Positions 7,150 through 14,508 of a stretch of 21,167 nt of DNA are shown piece after piece. The DNA is from Erysipelotrichaceae bacterium (lineage in GTDB: Bacteria > Bacillota_I > Bacilli_A > Erysipelotrichales > Coprobacillaceae): NCBI GenBank assembly GCA_018365815.1, contig JAGZJH010000039.1:1-21167 (forward strand). The letters are read 5' to 3'. Position 1 is the first letter of the stretch; every line of letters begins with the position of its first letter. Made by a program: the position numbers and the translations under genes. The notes under the pieces are model-generated. The model ran no database searches, was not told where the DNA came from, and saw only the letters and a list, made by a program, of their open reading frames with translations.

Positions 7150-8235
7150 ATGAATAATATGATAGATCGTTTAGAGACGATACAAAAAAGATATGATGAA
7201 ATCAATGAAATCTTGATGGATCCAAGTATTGCAAACGATGTTAAAAAGATGACTGAAGTAACTAAAGAACAAGCCTCTTTAGAAAATGTTTACAATTTAT
7301 ATCAAGACTATAAACGTACTAGAGATGGGATTGAAGAAGCTAAAGAGTTATTAAAAGAAAACGATGAAGATATTGTGGAAATGGCAAAAATGGAATTAGA
7401 GGAATTAGAACCAAAATTTGAAGCGTTGGAAAAACAAATTCAAATTGAATTAATTCCAAAAGATCCTAATGATCATAAAAATGTTATTGTGGAAATTAGA
7501 GGTGCAGCCGGAGGCGATGAGGGAAATATCTTTGCTGGTGATTTATATCGTATGTATATCAAATATGCTGAATCACAAGGTTGGAAAACAGAAGTTTTAG
7601 AAGCAATGGAAGCAGAAGCAGGAGGTTTTTCAAACATTTCTTTTATGGTTAAAGGAGAAGGCGTTTATTCTAAATTAAAATTTGAATCTGGATCACATCG
7701 TGTTCAACGTGTTCCTAAAACAGAAACACAAGGACGTATCCACACTTCAACTGCAACTGTATTAGTGATGCCTGAAGTAGAAGATTTTGATATTGAAATT
7801 AATCCCAATGATTTAAGAATTGATACTTATCGTTCTTCTGGAGCAGGAGGGCAACACGTTAATACAACTGACTCAGCTGTTCGTATTACGCATATTCCAA
7901 CTGGTGTGGTTTCTGCTAGTCAAGATGGACGTAGTCAACATGATAACAAAGATAAAGCGATGAAAGCATTACGCGCAAAAATTTTTGAAAAACTACAACA
8001 AGAAAAAGAAGCAGAATTAGGGGCAGAACGTCGTAGTAAAATCGGTAGTGGAGATCGTAGTGAAAAAATCAGAACTTATAACTATCCGCAAAATCGTGTG
8101 ACAGATCACCGTATCGGTTATACAGTACAACAATTAGATCGTATTATGGAAGGTAAATTAGATGATGTCATCACTGCCTTAATTAATGAAGATCAACGTT
8201 TAAAATTATTAGGAGATGAAAATGCCAACGGTTAA
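7150..8235 (+). CDS. prfA: Peptide chain release factor 1
   Basis: Class I release factor that recognises UAA and UAG stop codons and triggers peptide release. The 361-aa length is normal. The catalytic GGQ is at 233-235 within SSGAGGQHVNTTDSAVRITH, and the stop-codon recognition tripeptide PxT is P189-K190-T191 in the RVPKTETQGRIHTS segment. The PxT (not SPF) marks it as RF1 rather than RF2. GGAGGT (7138-7143) is spaced six bases from the ATG. The gene overlaps prmC, its modifying enzyme, by 14 bases. It follows the terminator-bearing RNA element, which may control it. Confidence 0.97.
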   Translation: MNNMIDRLETIQKRYDEINEILMDPSIANDVKKMTEVTKEQASLENVYNLYQDYKRTRDGIEEAKELLKENDEDIVEMAKMELEELEPKFEALEKQIQIELIPKDPNDHKNVIVEIRGAAGGDEGNIFAGDLYRMYIKYAESQGWKTEVLEAMEAEAGGFSNISFMVKGEGVYSKLKFESGSHRVQRVPKTETQGRIHTSTATVLVMPEVEDFDIEINPNDLRIDTYRSSGAGGQHVNTTDSAVRITHIPTGVVSASQDGRSQHDNKDKAMKALRAKIFEKLQQEKEAELGAERRSKIGSGDRSEKIRTYNYPQNRVTDHRIGYTVQQLDRIMEGKLDDVITALINEDQRLKLLGDENANG

Positions 8236-9085
8236 AAATCTACTCCAAGAGGCAAAACAACAACTTAAACAACTTCATAAAGATGAAAATGTGGCGAGAG
8301 TTTTATTAAGTCATCTTCTTCAAAAAGAATATCACGAAATATATTTAATGATGGAAGATGAAGTATCCGATAAAATAGTCAAGAAATTTAAAAACGGAAT
8401 GGAAGAATATTTTCAAGGCAAACCCATACAATATATTAAAGGGGTGGAAACATTTTTTGGTCGAGATTTTGAAGTCAATGAAAATGTACTCATTCCTCGT
8501 TATGAAACTGAGGAATTAGTTGAAAATGTATTAACATTAATTCAATGCTATTTTAAAGATCAATCTCATCTTAATGTTTGTGATGTAGGAACCGGAAGTG
8601 GGGCAATAGCGATTACATTAAAAAGTGAATTGCCTTCATTAAATGTTATTGCCACAGATATTTCTGATAAAGCATTAGATGTCGCTAAAAATAATTCCTT
8701 AAAACATCATACAGAGATTACATTTTACCAAGGAGACATGATTGAGCCTTTAATTCACCATAAAGTTAAAGCCGATGTATTTATCTCTAATCCGCCTTAT
8801 ATTAAAGAAAGTGAATTACTTGATGAGGCGGTTAAAAACTATGAACCGCATTTGGCTTTATTTGGTGGAAAAGACGGATTGTATTTTTATCATAAAATCT
8901 TTCAATCAGTTTCATCAATTTTAAATGACCGAGCGATTTTAGCTTTTGAGATTGGATACGATCAAAAAGAAAGTTTATCCAAAGCAGTGGAGTATTATTT
9001 TAAAGATGCTGAATATGAAATCGTTAAAGATATTAACGGTAAAGATAGAATGTTATTTATTTATAAAAATATAGAAAAGAAATAA
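8222..9085 (+). CDS. prmC: Release factor glutamine N5-methyltransferase PrmC
   Basis: Methylates the glutamine of the GGQ motif in release factors using S-adenosylmethionine, which raises termination efficiency. It has 287 aa from the chosen start. An N-terminal helical domain (about 1-75) is followed by the Rossmann methyltransferase domain with the SAM-binding motif DVGTGSG (121-127) and the substrate-Gln binding NPPY (190-193). I place the start at the ATG 8222 because AGGAG (8211-8215) is six bases upstream; the in-frame ATG at 8216 directly touches that ribosome binding site. It overlaps the end of prfA, so translation is likely coupled. This pairing of prfA and prmC is conserved. Confidence 0.95.
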   Translation: MPTVKNLLQEAKQQLKQLHKDENVARVLLSHLLQKEYHEIYLMMEDEVSDKIVKKFKNGMEEYFQGKPIQYIKGVETFFGRDFEVNENVLIPRYETEELVENVLTLIQCYFKDQSHLNVCDVGTGSGAIAITLKSELPSLNVIATDISDKALDVAKNNSLKHHTEITFYQGDMIEPLIHHKVKADVFISNPPYIKESELLDEAVKNYEPHLALFGGKDGLYFYHKIFQSVSSILNDRAILAFEIGYDQKESLSKAVEYYFKDAEYEIVKDINGKDRMLFIYKNIEKK

Positions 9086-9095
9086 GGTGTTGCAG

Positions 9096-9596
9096 TTGTT
9101 TAAACCGATTCACACTCAAAGACTTATTATTCGTCAGTTAAATTCACAAGATGCTTATCCTATCTATGCTTATCGTCGTTTAGAGAAAGTAAAGAAATAT
9201 CAATCTTGGGATTATTACACTTTAGAACAAGCACAAAATTTAATTTCTAAAGTTCAAAAGCAAAATTTTAATTTTACTTTTGGTTCAACAAATTTAGCCG
9301 TTGAATACAATCAAATTTTAATCGGTGATGTTTATTTAATGGTTGATTACATGAATCCTAGTTGTATGATTATCGGTTATACATTCAATCCTAAGTTTTG
9401 GCATCTTGGTTTTGCTAGCGAAGCGGTTGAGGCAGTAATTCAAGAATTGTTTACACGTTATCAAAAAACGCAGGTTACGGCTTATGTTAAAGAGGGGAAC
9501 GTGGCTTCAATGCGATTGCTCAATCGTTTAAATTTTAGATTAGATTCTTATAATGAAAATTATGGAGATTACCGATTTGTCCGTCATAATTCATGA
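9096..9596 (+). CDS. GNAT-family N-acetyltransferase (RimJ/RimL-like)
   Basis: Probable acetyl-CoA dependent N-acetyltransferase of about 166 aa. The N-terminus FKPIHTQRLIIRQLN is the usual beginning of RimJ/RimL-type GNAT proteins. The acetyl-CoA binding segment appears as IIGYTFNPKFWHLGFASEAV, where the common GxG/A loop is HLGFAS, followed by VKEGNVASMRLLNRLNF, a typical late GNAT motif. The start is a non-ATG codon: AAGGTG (9084-9089) suits the TTG at 9096 with six bases of spacing; a GTG at 9087 is in frame but overlaps that site. It follows prmC by ten bases, so it is probably co-transcribed. The substrate is unknown. Confidence 0.85.
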   Translation: MFKPIHTQRLIIRQLNSQDAYPIYAYRRLEKVKKYQSWDYYTLEQAQNLISKVQKQNFNFTFGSTNLAVEYNQILIGDVYLMVDYMNPSCMIIGYTFNPKFWHLGFASEAVEAVIQELFTRYQKTQVTAYVKEGNVASMRLLNRLNFRLDSYNENYGDYRFVRHNS

Positions 9597-9628
9597 TGAA
9601 TTAAAAATATAATGGGATAATGATGTTT

Positions 9629-9653
9629 AGAAGCCAATGGCTTCTTTTTTTTT
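9629..9653 (+). terminator. Intrinsic terminator of the prfA-prmC-GNAT transcript
   Basis: Perfect 7-bp stem AGAAGCC (9629-9635) / GGCTTCT (9639-9645) with an AAT loop and nine T. One of the strongest terminators in the window. Confidence 0.9.
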
Positions 9654-9674
9654 GTGGTAAAAAAAGATAAAATT

Positions 9675-9701
9675 TTAGCACTCAAACATTGACAGTGCTA
9701 A
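9675..9701 (+). promoter_or_regulatory. CIRCE operator (HrcA) upstream of hsp20
   Basis: TTAGCACTC, nine bases, then CAGTGCTAA matches the CIRCE consensus TTAGCACTC-N9-GAGTGCTAA at 17 of 18 positions. CIRCE is the binding site of the heat-shock repressor HrcA. It overlaps the -35 of the hsp20 promoter, so bound HrcA would block RNA polymerase. Confidence 0.93.
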
Positions 9702-9717
9702 AATAAAGGATTATAAT
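9689..9717 (+). promoter_or_regulatory. Consensus promoter for hsp20
   Basis: Exact TTGACA (9689-9694) and exact TATAAT (9712-9717) with the ideal 17-base spacer. The -35 lies inside the CIRCE element. Transcription should start near 9724. Confidence 0.9.
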
Positions 9718-9723
9718 ATATTT

Positions 9724-9766
9724 GTAATCAAGGAAGATTACATAAACATATGATAAGCATATGCTT
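9724..9766 (+). promoter_or_regulatory. Structured 5' leader of hsp20
   Basis: Two hairpins can form between the start of transcription and the ribosome binding site (9769-9775). GTAATC / GATTAC (9724-9729, 9736-9741) has the loop AAGGAA, itself Shine-Dalgarno-like. Two CATATG copies (9747-9752, 9758-9763) can pair around ATAAG, and AAGCATATGCTT (9755-9766) is self-complementary. The true ribosome binding site is not clearly sequestered, so an RNA thermometer is not shown. Confidence 0.4.
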
Positions 9767-9783
9767 AAAAGGAGGAATGATTT

Positions 9784-10206
9784 ATGTTATTACCTAGATT
9801 ATTTGATGATGATTTGTTTGATGATTTCTTTGAAATGGACCGTCGTCCAGTGTTTGGAAAACATGAAAAAATGTGGATGAAAACAGATGTAAAAGAAAAA
9901 GATGGATCTTATGAATTAGATATGGATTTACCCGGATTTAAAAAAGAAGAAGTACAAATTGAGTTAAATCAAGGATATTTAACTATCACAGCTTCTAAAA
10001 ATCATGATGTTAATGAGGAAAAAGAAGAAGGTAACTATATTCGTAAAGAAAGATATTATGGAAGTTGTTCTAGAAGTTTTTATGTAGGCGAAAATATACA
10101 TCACGAAGATATTAAGGCTAGTTTTAGTGATGGAATTTTACATTTAAATATTCCTAAATTAAATGAAAATAATATAGAAAATAAAAAATATATTTTGATT
10201 GAATAG
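9784..10206 (+). CDS. hsp20: Small heat-shock protein, Hsp20/alpha-crystallin family
   Basis: ATP-independent holdase chaperone that binds unfolding proteins and forms large oligomers. It has 140 aa, the usual size. After an acidic N-terminal arm (LFDDDLFDDFFEMD), the alpha-crystallin domain spans about 33-128 and starts with MKTDVKEKDGSYELDMDLPG. The conserved SDGILHLNIPK motif and a C-terminal I-x-I tail (ILI in KYILIE) are both present, so the parts needed for oligomer assembly seem intact. AAGGAGG (9769-9775) is spaced eight bases from the ATG. A single-gene unit: CIRCE-regulated promoter in front, terminator overlapping the stop codon. HrcA control is inferred from the operator. Confidence 0.95.
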   Translation: MLLPRLFDDDLFDDFFEMDRRPVFGKHEKMWMKTDVKEKDGSYELDMDLPGFKKEEVQIELNQGYLTITASKNHDVNEEKEEGNYIRKERYYGSCSRSFYVGENIHHEDIKASFSDGILHLNIPKLNENNIENKKYILIE

Positions 10207-10223
10207 GCATTGCCTATTCTTTT
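10201..10223 (+). terminator. Intrinsic terminator overlapping the hsp20 stop codon
   Basis: GAATAGG (10201-10207) pairs with CCTATTC (10213-10219) around a 5-base loop, followed by TTTT. The TAG stop lies in the 5' arm. Confidence 0.75.
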
Positions 10224-10245
10224 ATTTTATATTTTAAAGAATATG

Positions 10246-10305
10246 AAAAAAGATTTTACTCTATATCTCATTATTAAATAATGACATTTATAATAAGTAA
10301 AATCT
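10246..10305 (-). terminator. Terminator of the YitT-family gene (minus strand)
   Basis: Read on the minus strand, AGATTTTACT (10305-10296) pairs with AGTAAAATCT (10260-10251), followed by a run of T (10250 downward). The enclosed region carries a small inner hairpin (CATTAT / ATAATG at 10269-10283). A T-rich tail on the plus side may also let it act as backup for hsp20. Confidence 0.6.
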
Positions 10306-10309
10306 ATTT

Positions 10310-11176
10310 TTATAACCTTTTTTCATAATTTCCTAATACTTCTGGTCCTTCACTCATTATTACAAAAGCATTAGGATCAAATTGTTCTAAAATTGTTTTT
10401 AATTGTTGTATCTCATATTTTGAGATAACTGTAATAATGACATAAGTGTCTGTTTTAGTATAACCACCGACACCTTTCCAATAAGTTGCACCACGGTGAA
10501 GTGAGTGGATAATTTCTTTGTATAAATTTTCATTTTTAGTAAAGATCTGTACATTCATATTAATGTTTTGTAAATGAACACGATCAACAACAAGTGAATA
10601 TACAGCAGAATAAATAATTGAATAAATAGCAATGGGAAGTTCAAATAAAATTGCACAAATAAAATATATAATTCCATTAATAATTAGTGTCATTTTACCC
10701 ACACTAAATCCTTTAATTTTTTGAGTTATATACAATCCTATAACATCATTTCCACCACCAGTTCCGCCAGCTTTTAAAGTAATTCCAACTCCACTTCCCG
10801 CAAGCAATCCACCGATGATACAAGCGGCTAATTTTTCATCGATAATTGCGGTAGTAGGAATAGGGAGTATTGAAAAGAAAATTGTTTGTGTAACAACACT
10901 AAAAAGTGTTTTTAAAAATAGCGAACGACCAAATTTTTGATAGGCTAATAAAAGTAAAGGGAGATTAATTAAAAAATTAATAATCCCTGCAATATCAAAA
11001 TTCGCAGGTAAAACAACTACATTATTGAGTAAAGTTCTAATAATTTGAGAAATTCCGACAGTTCCACCATTGTATAAACCTACTGGGACGATAAATAAAT
11101 TTAATCCGCTACAAAATAATAGTGAACCTAATGCAATTAAGCTATACTGATGTAAATTACTTTTAGTATTTGTCAT
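10310..11176 (-). CDS. YitT-family membrane protein (DUF161 + DUF2179)
   Basis: Integral membrane protein of 288 aa with five or six membrane segments in the first 200 residues, including the conserved GSGVGITLKAGGTGGGNDVIG block typical of the YitT family. A cytoplasmic C-terminal DUF2179 domain follows (about 215-285), recognised by the GATYWKGVGGY and DPNAFVIMSEGPEVLG motifs. The family is widespread in Firmicutes with no firmly established transport role. AAAGGAGAT is placed correctly before the ATG on the minus strand. An extended -10 lies upstream. It is divergent from the amidohydrolase and convergent with hsp20. B. subtilis has several paralogues, so a specific gene name is not given. 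Confidence 0.9.
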   Translation of the reverse strand: MTNTKSNLHQYSLIALGSLLFCSGLNLFIVPVGLYNGGTVGISQIIRTLLNNVVVLPANFDIAGIINFLINLPLLLLAYQKFGRSLFLKTLFSVVTQTIFFSILPIPTTAIIDEKLAACIIGGLLAGSGVGITLKAGGTGGGNDVIGLYITQKIKGFSVGKMTLIINGIIYFICAILFELPIAIYSIIYSAVYSLVVDRVHLQNINMNVQIFTKNENLYKEIIHSLHRGATYWKGVGGYTKTDTYVIITVISKYEIQQLKTILEQFDPNAFVIMSEGPEVLGNYEKRL

Positions 11177-11207
11177 ATATATTCGATCTCCTTTTGTTCT
11201 ATTAAGC

Positions 11208-11216
11208 AGTATAACA
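11208..11216 (-). promoter_or_regulatory. Extended -10 promoter for the YitT-family gene
   Basis: On the minus strand the sequence reads TGTTATACT, an extended -10 with one mismatch in the hexamer. No strong -35 is seen. It lies about 32 bases upstream of the start codon. Confidence 0.5.
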
Positions 11217-11262
11217 TTGTTAGAGTTCTGGTAAAAGCAATTTTTTTAAATTATCGAATATA

Positions 11263-11291
11263 TTTAAATGAAAATAGACACATGATATAAT
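11263..11291 (+). promoter_or_regulatory. Promoter for the amidohydrolase gene
   Basis: TTTAAA (11263-11268), 17 bases, then TATAAT (11286-11291), with a TG at 11283-11284 giving an exact extended -10 TGATATAAT. The -10 overlaps an in-frame ATG at 11290, which therefore cannot be the real start codon. Confidence 0.65.
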
Positions 11292-11319
11292 GAGAGTAGC
11301 TAAATTAGGAGGTATTATC

Positions 11320-12903
11320 ATGAGAATAATATATTATAATGGTGAAATTATTACTATGAATTCAACCAATGAAATTGTTTCTGCACTATGTATTGAAAAT
11401 GGAAAGATTATTTCAGTTGGAAAAGATGAGGAAGTATTAAAATTAAAAAATAAAGATTGTGAAGTAATCGATTTGAATCATCAAACTATGTTACCGGGGT
11501 TTATTGATGGACATTCTCATTTTGTCGCATTAGCAAACTCTTTATCACAATGTAATTTAACGTCTGCAAAATCTTTTCAAGATATTATTTCATTAATGAA
11601 AAAATTCATAGATGAGCATCATATCGAAAAAGGGAAATGGGTAACCGGGGTTTCATATGATCACAATTTTTTAAGTGAACATAAACACCCTACACGTGAA
11701 ATCTTAGATCAAATTAGTATGGATTATCCAATAATGATTATTCATGCTTCTTCTCACATGGGAGTCGTTAATACTTTAGCTTTAAAACTATTAGGATTAG
11801 AAGAGGGTATAAAAGACCCTGAAGGAGGGCGTTTTGGTCGAGATAATAATAAGTTAAATGGTTATATGGAAGAAAATGCCTTTATTCAAACACAAACAAA
11901 AATTCCAATGTTATCTTCTGAAGAATTACTTAAATTATTAGTACAAGCACAAGATATCTATGCAAGTTATGGAATTACAACAGTACAAGATGGTTTTGTG
12001 ACTAGAGATTTATATCAATTACTTAAATATGCTTCAACATTAAATTTATTGAAATTAGATGTAGTAGGGTATATTGATTTAAATGGGGCTAGAGATTTGT
12101 ATCAACAACTTGAAGATCCTCATCAATATATGAATCATTTAAAAATTGGTGGCTATAAAATCTTTTTAGATGGTTCACCACAAGGAAAGACAGCATGGTT
12201 GTTAGAACCATATGAAAATGAAAAAGATTATCGTGGGTATCCGGTTTTAACAGATGAAAAATTGTATGAACTCATTAAAATGGCATTAGAAGATCATGCT
12301 CAGTTACTTGCTCATTGTAATGGTGATGGGGCTAGTGAACAATATGTTAGCCAGTTTGAAAAAGTAGTCAAAGATTTAAAGATTGACAATACTTATCGCC
12401 CAGTGATGATTCATGCTCAATTAGTTCAAGATGACCAATTAGTACGAATGAAAGATTTAAAGATGATCCCTTCTTTTTTTGTAGCACATACTTATTTTTG
12501 GGGTGACATTCATTTACAAAATTTAGGGAAAATTAGAGGAAGTCGTATTTCACCGGTTAAAACAGCAGTGAATTTAAATATTCCATATACTTTTCATCAA
12601 GATACACCGGTTTTACCACCTGATATGATGAAAACAATTTGGTGTGCAACTAATCGAAAAACACGTAATGGTCAATCAATAGGCTCAACACAATGTATAG
12701 AGGTCATAGATGCGTTAAAAGCCATTACAATTAATGGGGCGTATCAATATTTTGAAGAAGAAACAAAAGGAAGTATTGAGATAGGTAAAATCGCCGATTT
12801 AGTAATTTTAGATAAAAATCCATTAACTGTTTCAAAAGAAGAAATTGATAAAATCAAAGTAGTCGAAACAATTAAAGAAGGAAAAATTATTTATAAAGCA
12901 TAA
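11320..12903 (+). CDS. Amidohydrolase family protein, YtcJ-like (amidohydrolase_3)
   Basis: Probable zinc-dependent hydrolase of the amidohydrolase superfamily (527 aa from the chosen start), in the YtcJ / COG1574 group. The composite N-terminal beta region is followed by the metal-binding HxH as H65-S66-H67 in LPGFIDGHSHF. Further TIM-barrel ligand motifs are the FLDGSPQG segment, LLAHCNGDGA, MIHAQLV and TFHQDTPV. The C-terminus has the usual IEIGKIADLVILDKNPL closing strand. AGGAGG (11307-11312) is spaced seven bases from the ATG at 11320; an ATG ten codons earlier overlaps the promoter -10. Single-gene unit with a strong terminator. The natural substrate of this group is mostly unknown. 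Confidence 0.9.
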   Translation: MRIIYYNGEIITMNSTNEIVSALCIENGKIISVGKDEEVLKLKNKDCEVIDLNHQTMLPGFIDGHSHFVALANSLSQCNLTSAKSFQDIISLMKKFIDEHHIEKGKWVTGVSYDHNFLSEHKHPTREILDQISMDYPIMIIHASSHMGVVNTLALKLLGLEEGIKDPEGGRFGRDNNKLNGYMEENAFIQTQTKIPMLSSEELLKLLVQAQDIYASYGITTVQDGFVTRDLYQLLKYASTLNLLKLDVVGYIDLNGARDLYQQLEDPHQYMNHLKIGGYKIFLDGSPQGKTAWLLEPYENEKDYRGYPVLTDEKLYELIKMALEDHAQLLAHCNGDGASEQYVSQFEKVVKDLKIDNTYRPVMIHAQLVQDDQLVRMKDLKMIPSFFVAHTYFWGDIHLQNLGKIRGSRISPVKTAVNLNIPYTFHQDTPVLPPDMMKTIWCATNRKTRNGQSIGSTQCIEVIDALKAITINGAYQYFEEETKGSIEIGKIADLVILDKNPLTVSKEEIDKIKVVETIKEGKIIYKA

Positions 12904-12905
12904 AT

Positions 12906-12946
12906 AAAAAAGTTATTCACATATAAGTTTGTGAATAACTTTTTTT
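12906..12946 (+). terminator. Bidirectional terminator between the amidohydrolase and PTS EIIC genes
   Basis: AGTTATTCACA (12911-12921) pairs perfectly with TGTGAATAACT (12930-12940). Five A precede it and a T run follows, so it can end transcripts from both converging genes. Confidence 0.9.
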
Positions 12947-12955
12947 AGTCTTAAT

Positions 12956-14329
12956 TTAAGCTTCTTGTAATTCGCCATTTTCTTCTTCTAATTTTTGTTT
13001 TTCAACTAGTTTGAAGAATGGATAGTATAAAATCATATCAAGAATAATTAATAAAACTACTAGAATTCCTGCTTTAATATCCATACAACTAAGTGCAGCT
13101 CCTAAAGGTGCAGGTGTTGTCCATGGTGTTTCGATAACCCCTTTACCTATAATGTGGAAATTCATACAGAAATATGTAATGATAGAATTGACAACAGGAA
13201 CAAAGATAAACGGAACCATCATTAATGGATTTAATACCATTGGAAGACCGAAAATAATAGGTTCGTTAATGTTGAAACAAGCAGGTCCAATCGCTAATTT
13301 CCCCAAAGTTTTTAACTCTTGTGATTTAGAACGTACTAGTAAGATGCACAATCCTAATGTTGAACCTCCACCACCAAGGGCAATGATATAAGACCAAAAT
13401 GGTTGTGTAAAGAAATGTGGAATAGGATTTCCGGCACTAAAAGCAGAAATATTTTCAACTAAATACATTTGCATAAATGGTAAACGAATAGGTTGAGTAA
13501 TACTTGCTCCATGTAAACCAAAGAACCAGAAAGTTTGTGCAATAATAGTAATTAAACAAATTCCGACTAATGAATCTAACCCAGAAATAGCAGGGGCTAA
13601 AATAGTCATTAACATACTTGGTAAAATTTCACCACTTACAGCTTGAATGACTAATGATAATGCATAAAAAGCAATTACACATATAAATAATGGCATAATT
13701 GCATCAAATGAAGAAGCAATTGCCGGCGGAACCCCTTGAGGCATTTTAAAACGAATATCTTTTTTTAACATAAAGTGTATAATTTCTACACACCCAATTG
13801 ATACAATAATTCCTGTAAATATCCCTTTAGCGTCAAGATATGTCATCGGAATAAAACTTGATGCTCCACTTAGCATTTCTTTAACAGTAGTTCCTTCATT
13901 AATCAAGTTAGTAGGGACTGCTTGAACAAGTGGAGAAGATACAATTAAAAATACGGCAGTTGAAACCACAGCAGCATTTAATGAAGCCATATTGTACTTT
14001 TCTGCTAAATGATAAGCAATTGCAAATGTTACAAACAACCCCATCAATGCCATTGTCATATTATAAGGTAGTTGCAACGCGACTTTATTAGCTTGAGCCC
14101 AATTATACCAGTTCATTAATAAATCACTAAAAAATCCCCAATTTGGTAATGTTTCAGGTTTGAATGGTGGTGTAGATACAATTAAACACACACCTCCTAG
14201 AATTGATAATGGAATTGCGACAACCATACCATCACGAATTGCAGCAAGGTGTCTTTGACTACCTAGTTTAGTTGCAATAGGAACTAAAGTACGTTCCGCA
14301 AGTTCATTAAACTTTTCCATGAAATTCAT
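12956..14329 (-). CDS. celB: PTS cellobiose/oligo-beta-glucoside-type permease EIIC
   Basis: Membrane transport component of a lactose/cellobiose-type phosphotransferase system, which imports and phosphorylates sugars together with EIIA and EIIB. It has 457 aa and about ten membrane segments. Family signatures are GSQRHLAAIRDGMVVAIPL near the N-terminus, FWFFGLHGA, the conserved NEPIIFGLPMVLNP substrate-site region, and TPWTTPAPLGA. The start at 14329 is chosen because GGGAGGA lies seven bases upstream; the ATG at 14344 would put that ribosome binding site inside the gene. No EIIA or EIIB gene is in the window, so it must use partners encoded elsewhere. It is divergent from the isomerase-like gene. 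The sugar is not determinable; celB is used as a family label. Confidence 0.88.
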   Translation of the reverse strand: MNFMEKFNELAERTLVPIATKLGSQRHLAAIRDGMVVAIPLSILGGVCLIVSTPPFKPETLPNWGFFSDLLMNWYNWAQANKVALQLPYNMTMALMGLFVTFAIAYHLAEKYNMASLNAAVVSTAVFLIVSSPLVQAVPTNLINEGTTVKEMLSGASSFIPMTYLDAKGIFTGIIVSIGCVEIIHFMLKKDIRFKMPQGVPPAIASSFDAIMPLFICVIAFYALSLVIQAVSGEILPSMLMTILAPAISGLDSLVGICLITIIAQTFWFFGLHGASITQPIRLPFMQMYLVENISAFSAGNPIPHFFTQPFWSYIIALGGGGSTLGLCILLVRSKSQELKTLGKLAIGPACFNINEPIIFGLPMVLNPLMMVPFIFVPVVNSIITYFCMNFHIIGKGVIETPWTTPAPLGAALSCMDIKAGILVVLLIILDMILYYPFFKLVEKQKLEEENGELQEA

Positions 14330-14361
14330 GAATATTCCTCCCATCTTTAAATTACATTTTA

Positions 14362-14391
14362 ATTATATCGGTTTGTTAAATTGGTTTACAA
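14362..14391 (-). promoter_or_regulatory. Promoter for PTS EIIC
   Basis: On the minus strand TTGTAA (14391-14386), an 18-base spacer and TATAAT (14367-14362). The exact -10 makes this a convincing promoter. The cre-like site below overlaps its -35. Confidence 0.65.
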
Positions 14392-14400
14392 GCGTTTTCC
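14387..14400 (+). promoter_or_regulatory. Candidate cre site at the EIIC promoter
   Basis: TACAAGCGTTTTCC matches the cre consensus TGWAARCGYTWNCW at 11 of 14 positions, with mismatches near the outer ends. It overlaps the EIIC -35, a position where CcpA would repress. Weaker than the site upstream of chbG. Confidence 0.35.
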
Positions 14401-14425
14401 AAAAAATAGAAATAATTTTCAAGTT

Positions 14426-14457
14426 ATCGAAATTGGTAGAATAATAAATCTTTCGAT
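14426..14457. repeat. Inverted repeat in the EIIC / isomerase divergent promoter region
   Basis: ATCGAAA (14426-14432) and TTTCGAT (14451-14457) form perfect arms separated by 18 bases. They lie just before a TATAAT (14461-14466) that could be the -10 of the isomerase-like gene. GAAA...TTTC half-sites are common for RpiR-type regulators, and an RpiR gene lies 1.5 kb downstream. The operator role is inferred. Confidence 0.4.
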
Positions 14458-14508
14458 GATTATAATAAAGCCAAGATTTCAAGTCGTAAACACATTAGGA
14501 GGATTATT

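Noticed and set aside
9769..9783. RNA thermometer over the hsp20 ribosome binding site
   Set aside because: No ROSE- or fourU-like sequence pairs with AAGGAGG in the leader; control is explained by CIRCE.
11290..11319. Longer amidohydrolase beginning with ATG at 11290
   Set aside because: That ATG overlaps the -10 hexamer of the promoter and the real AGGAGG would be inside the gene.
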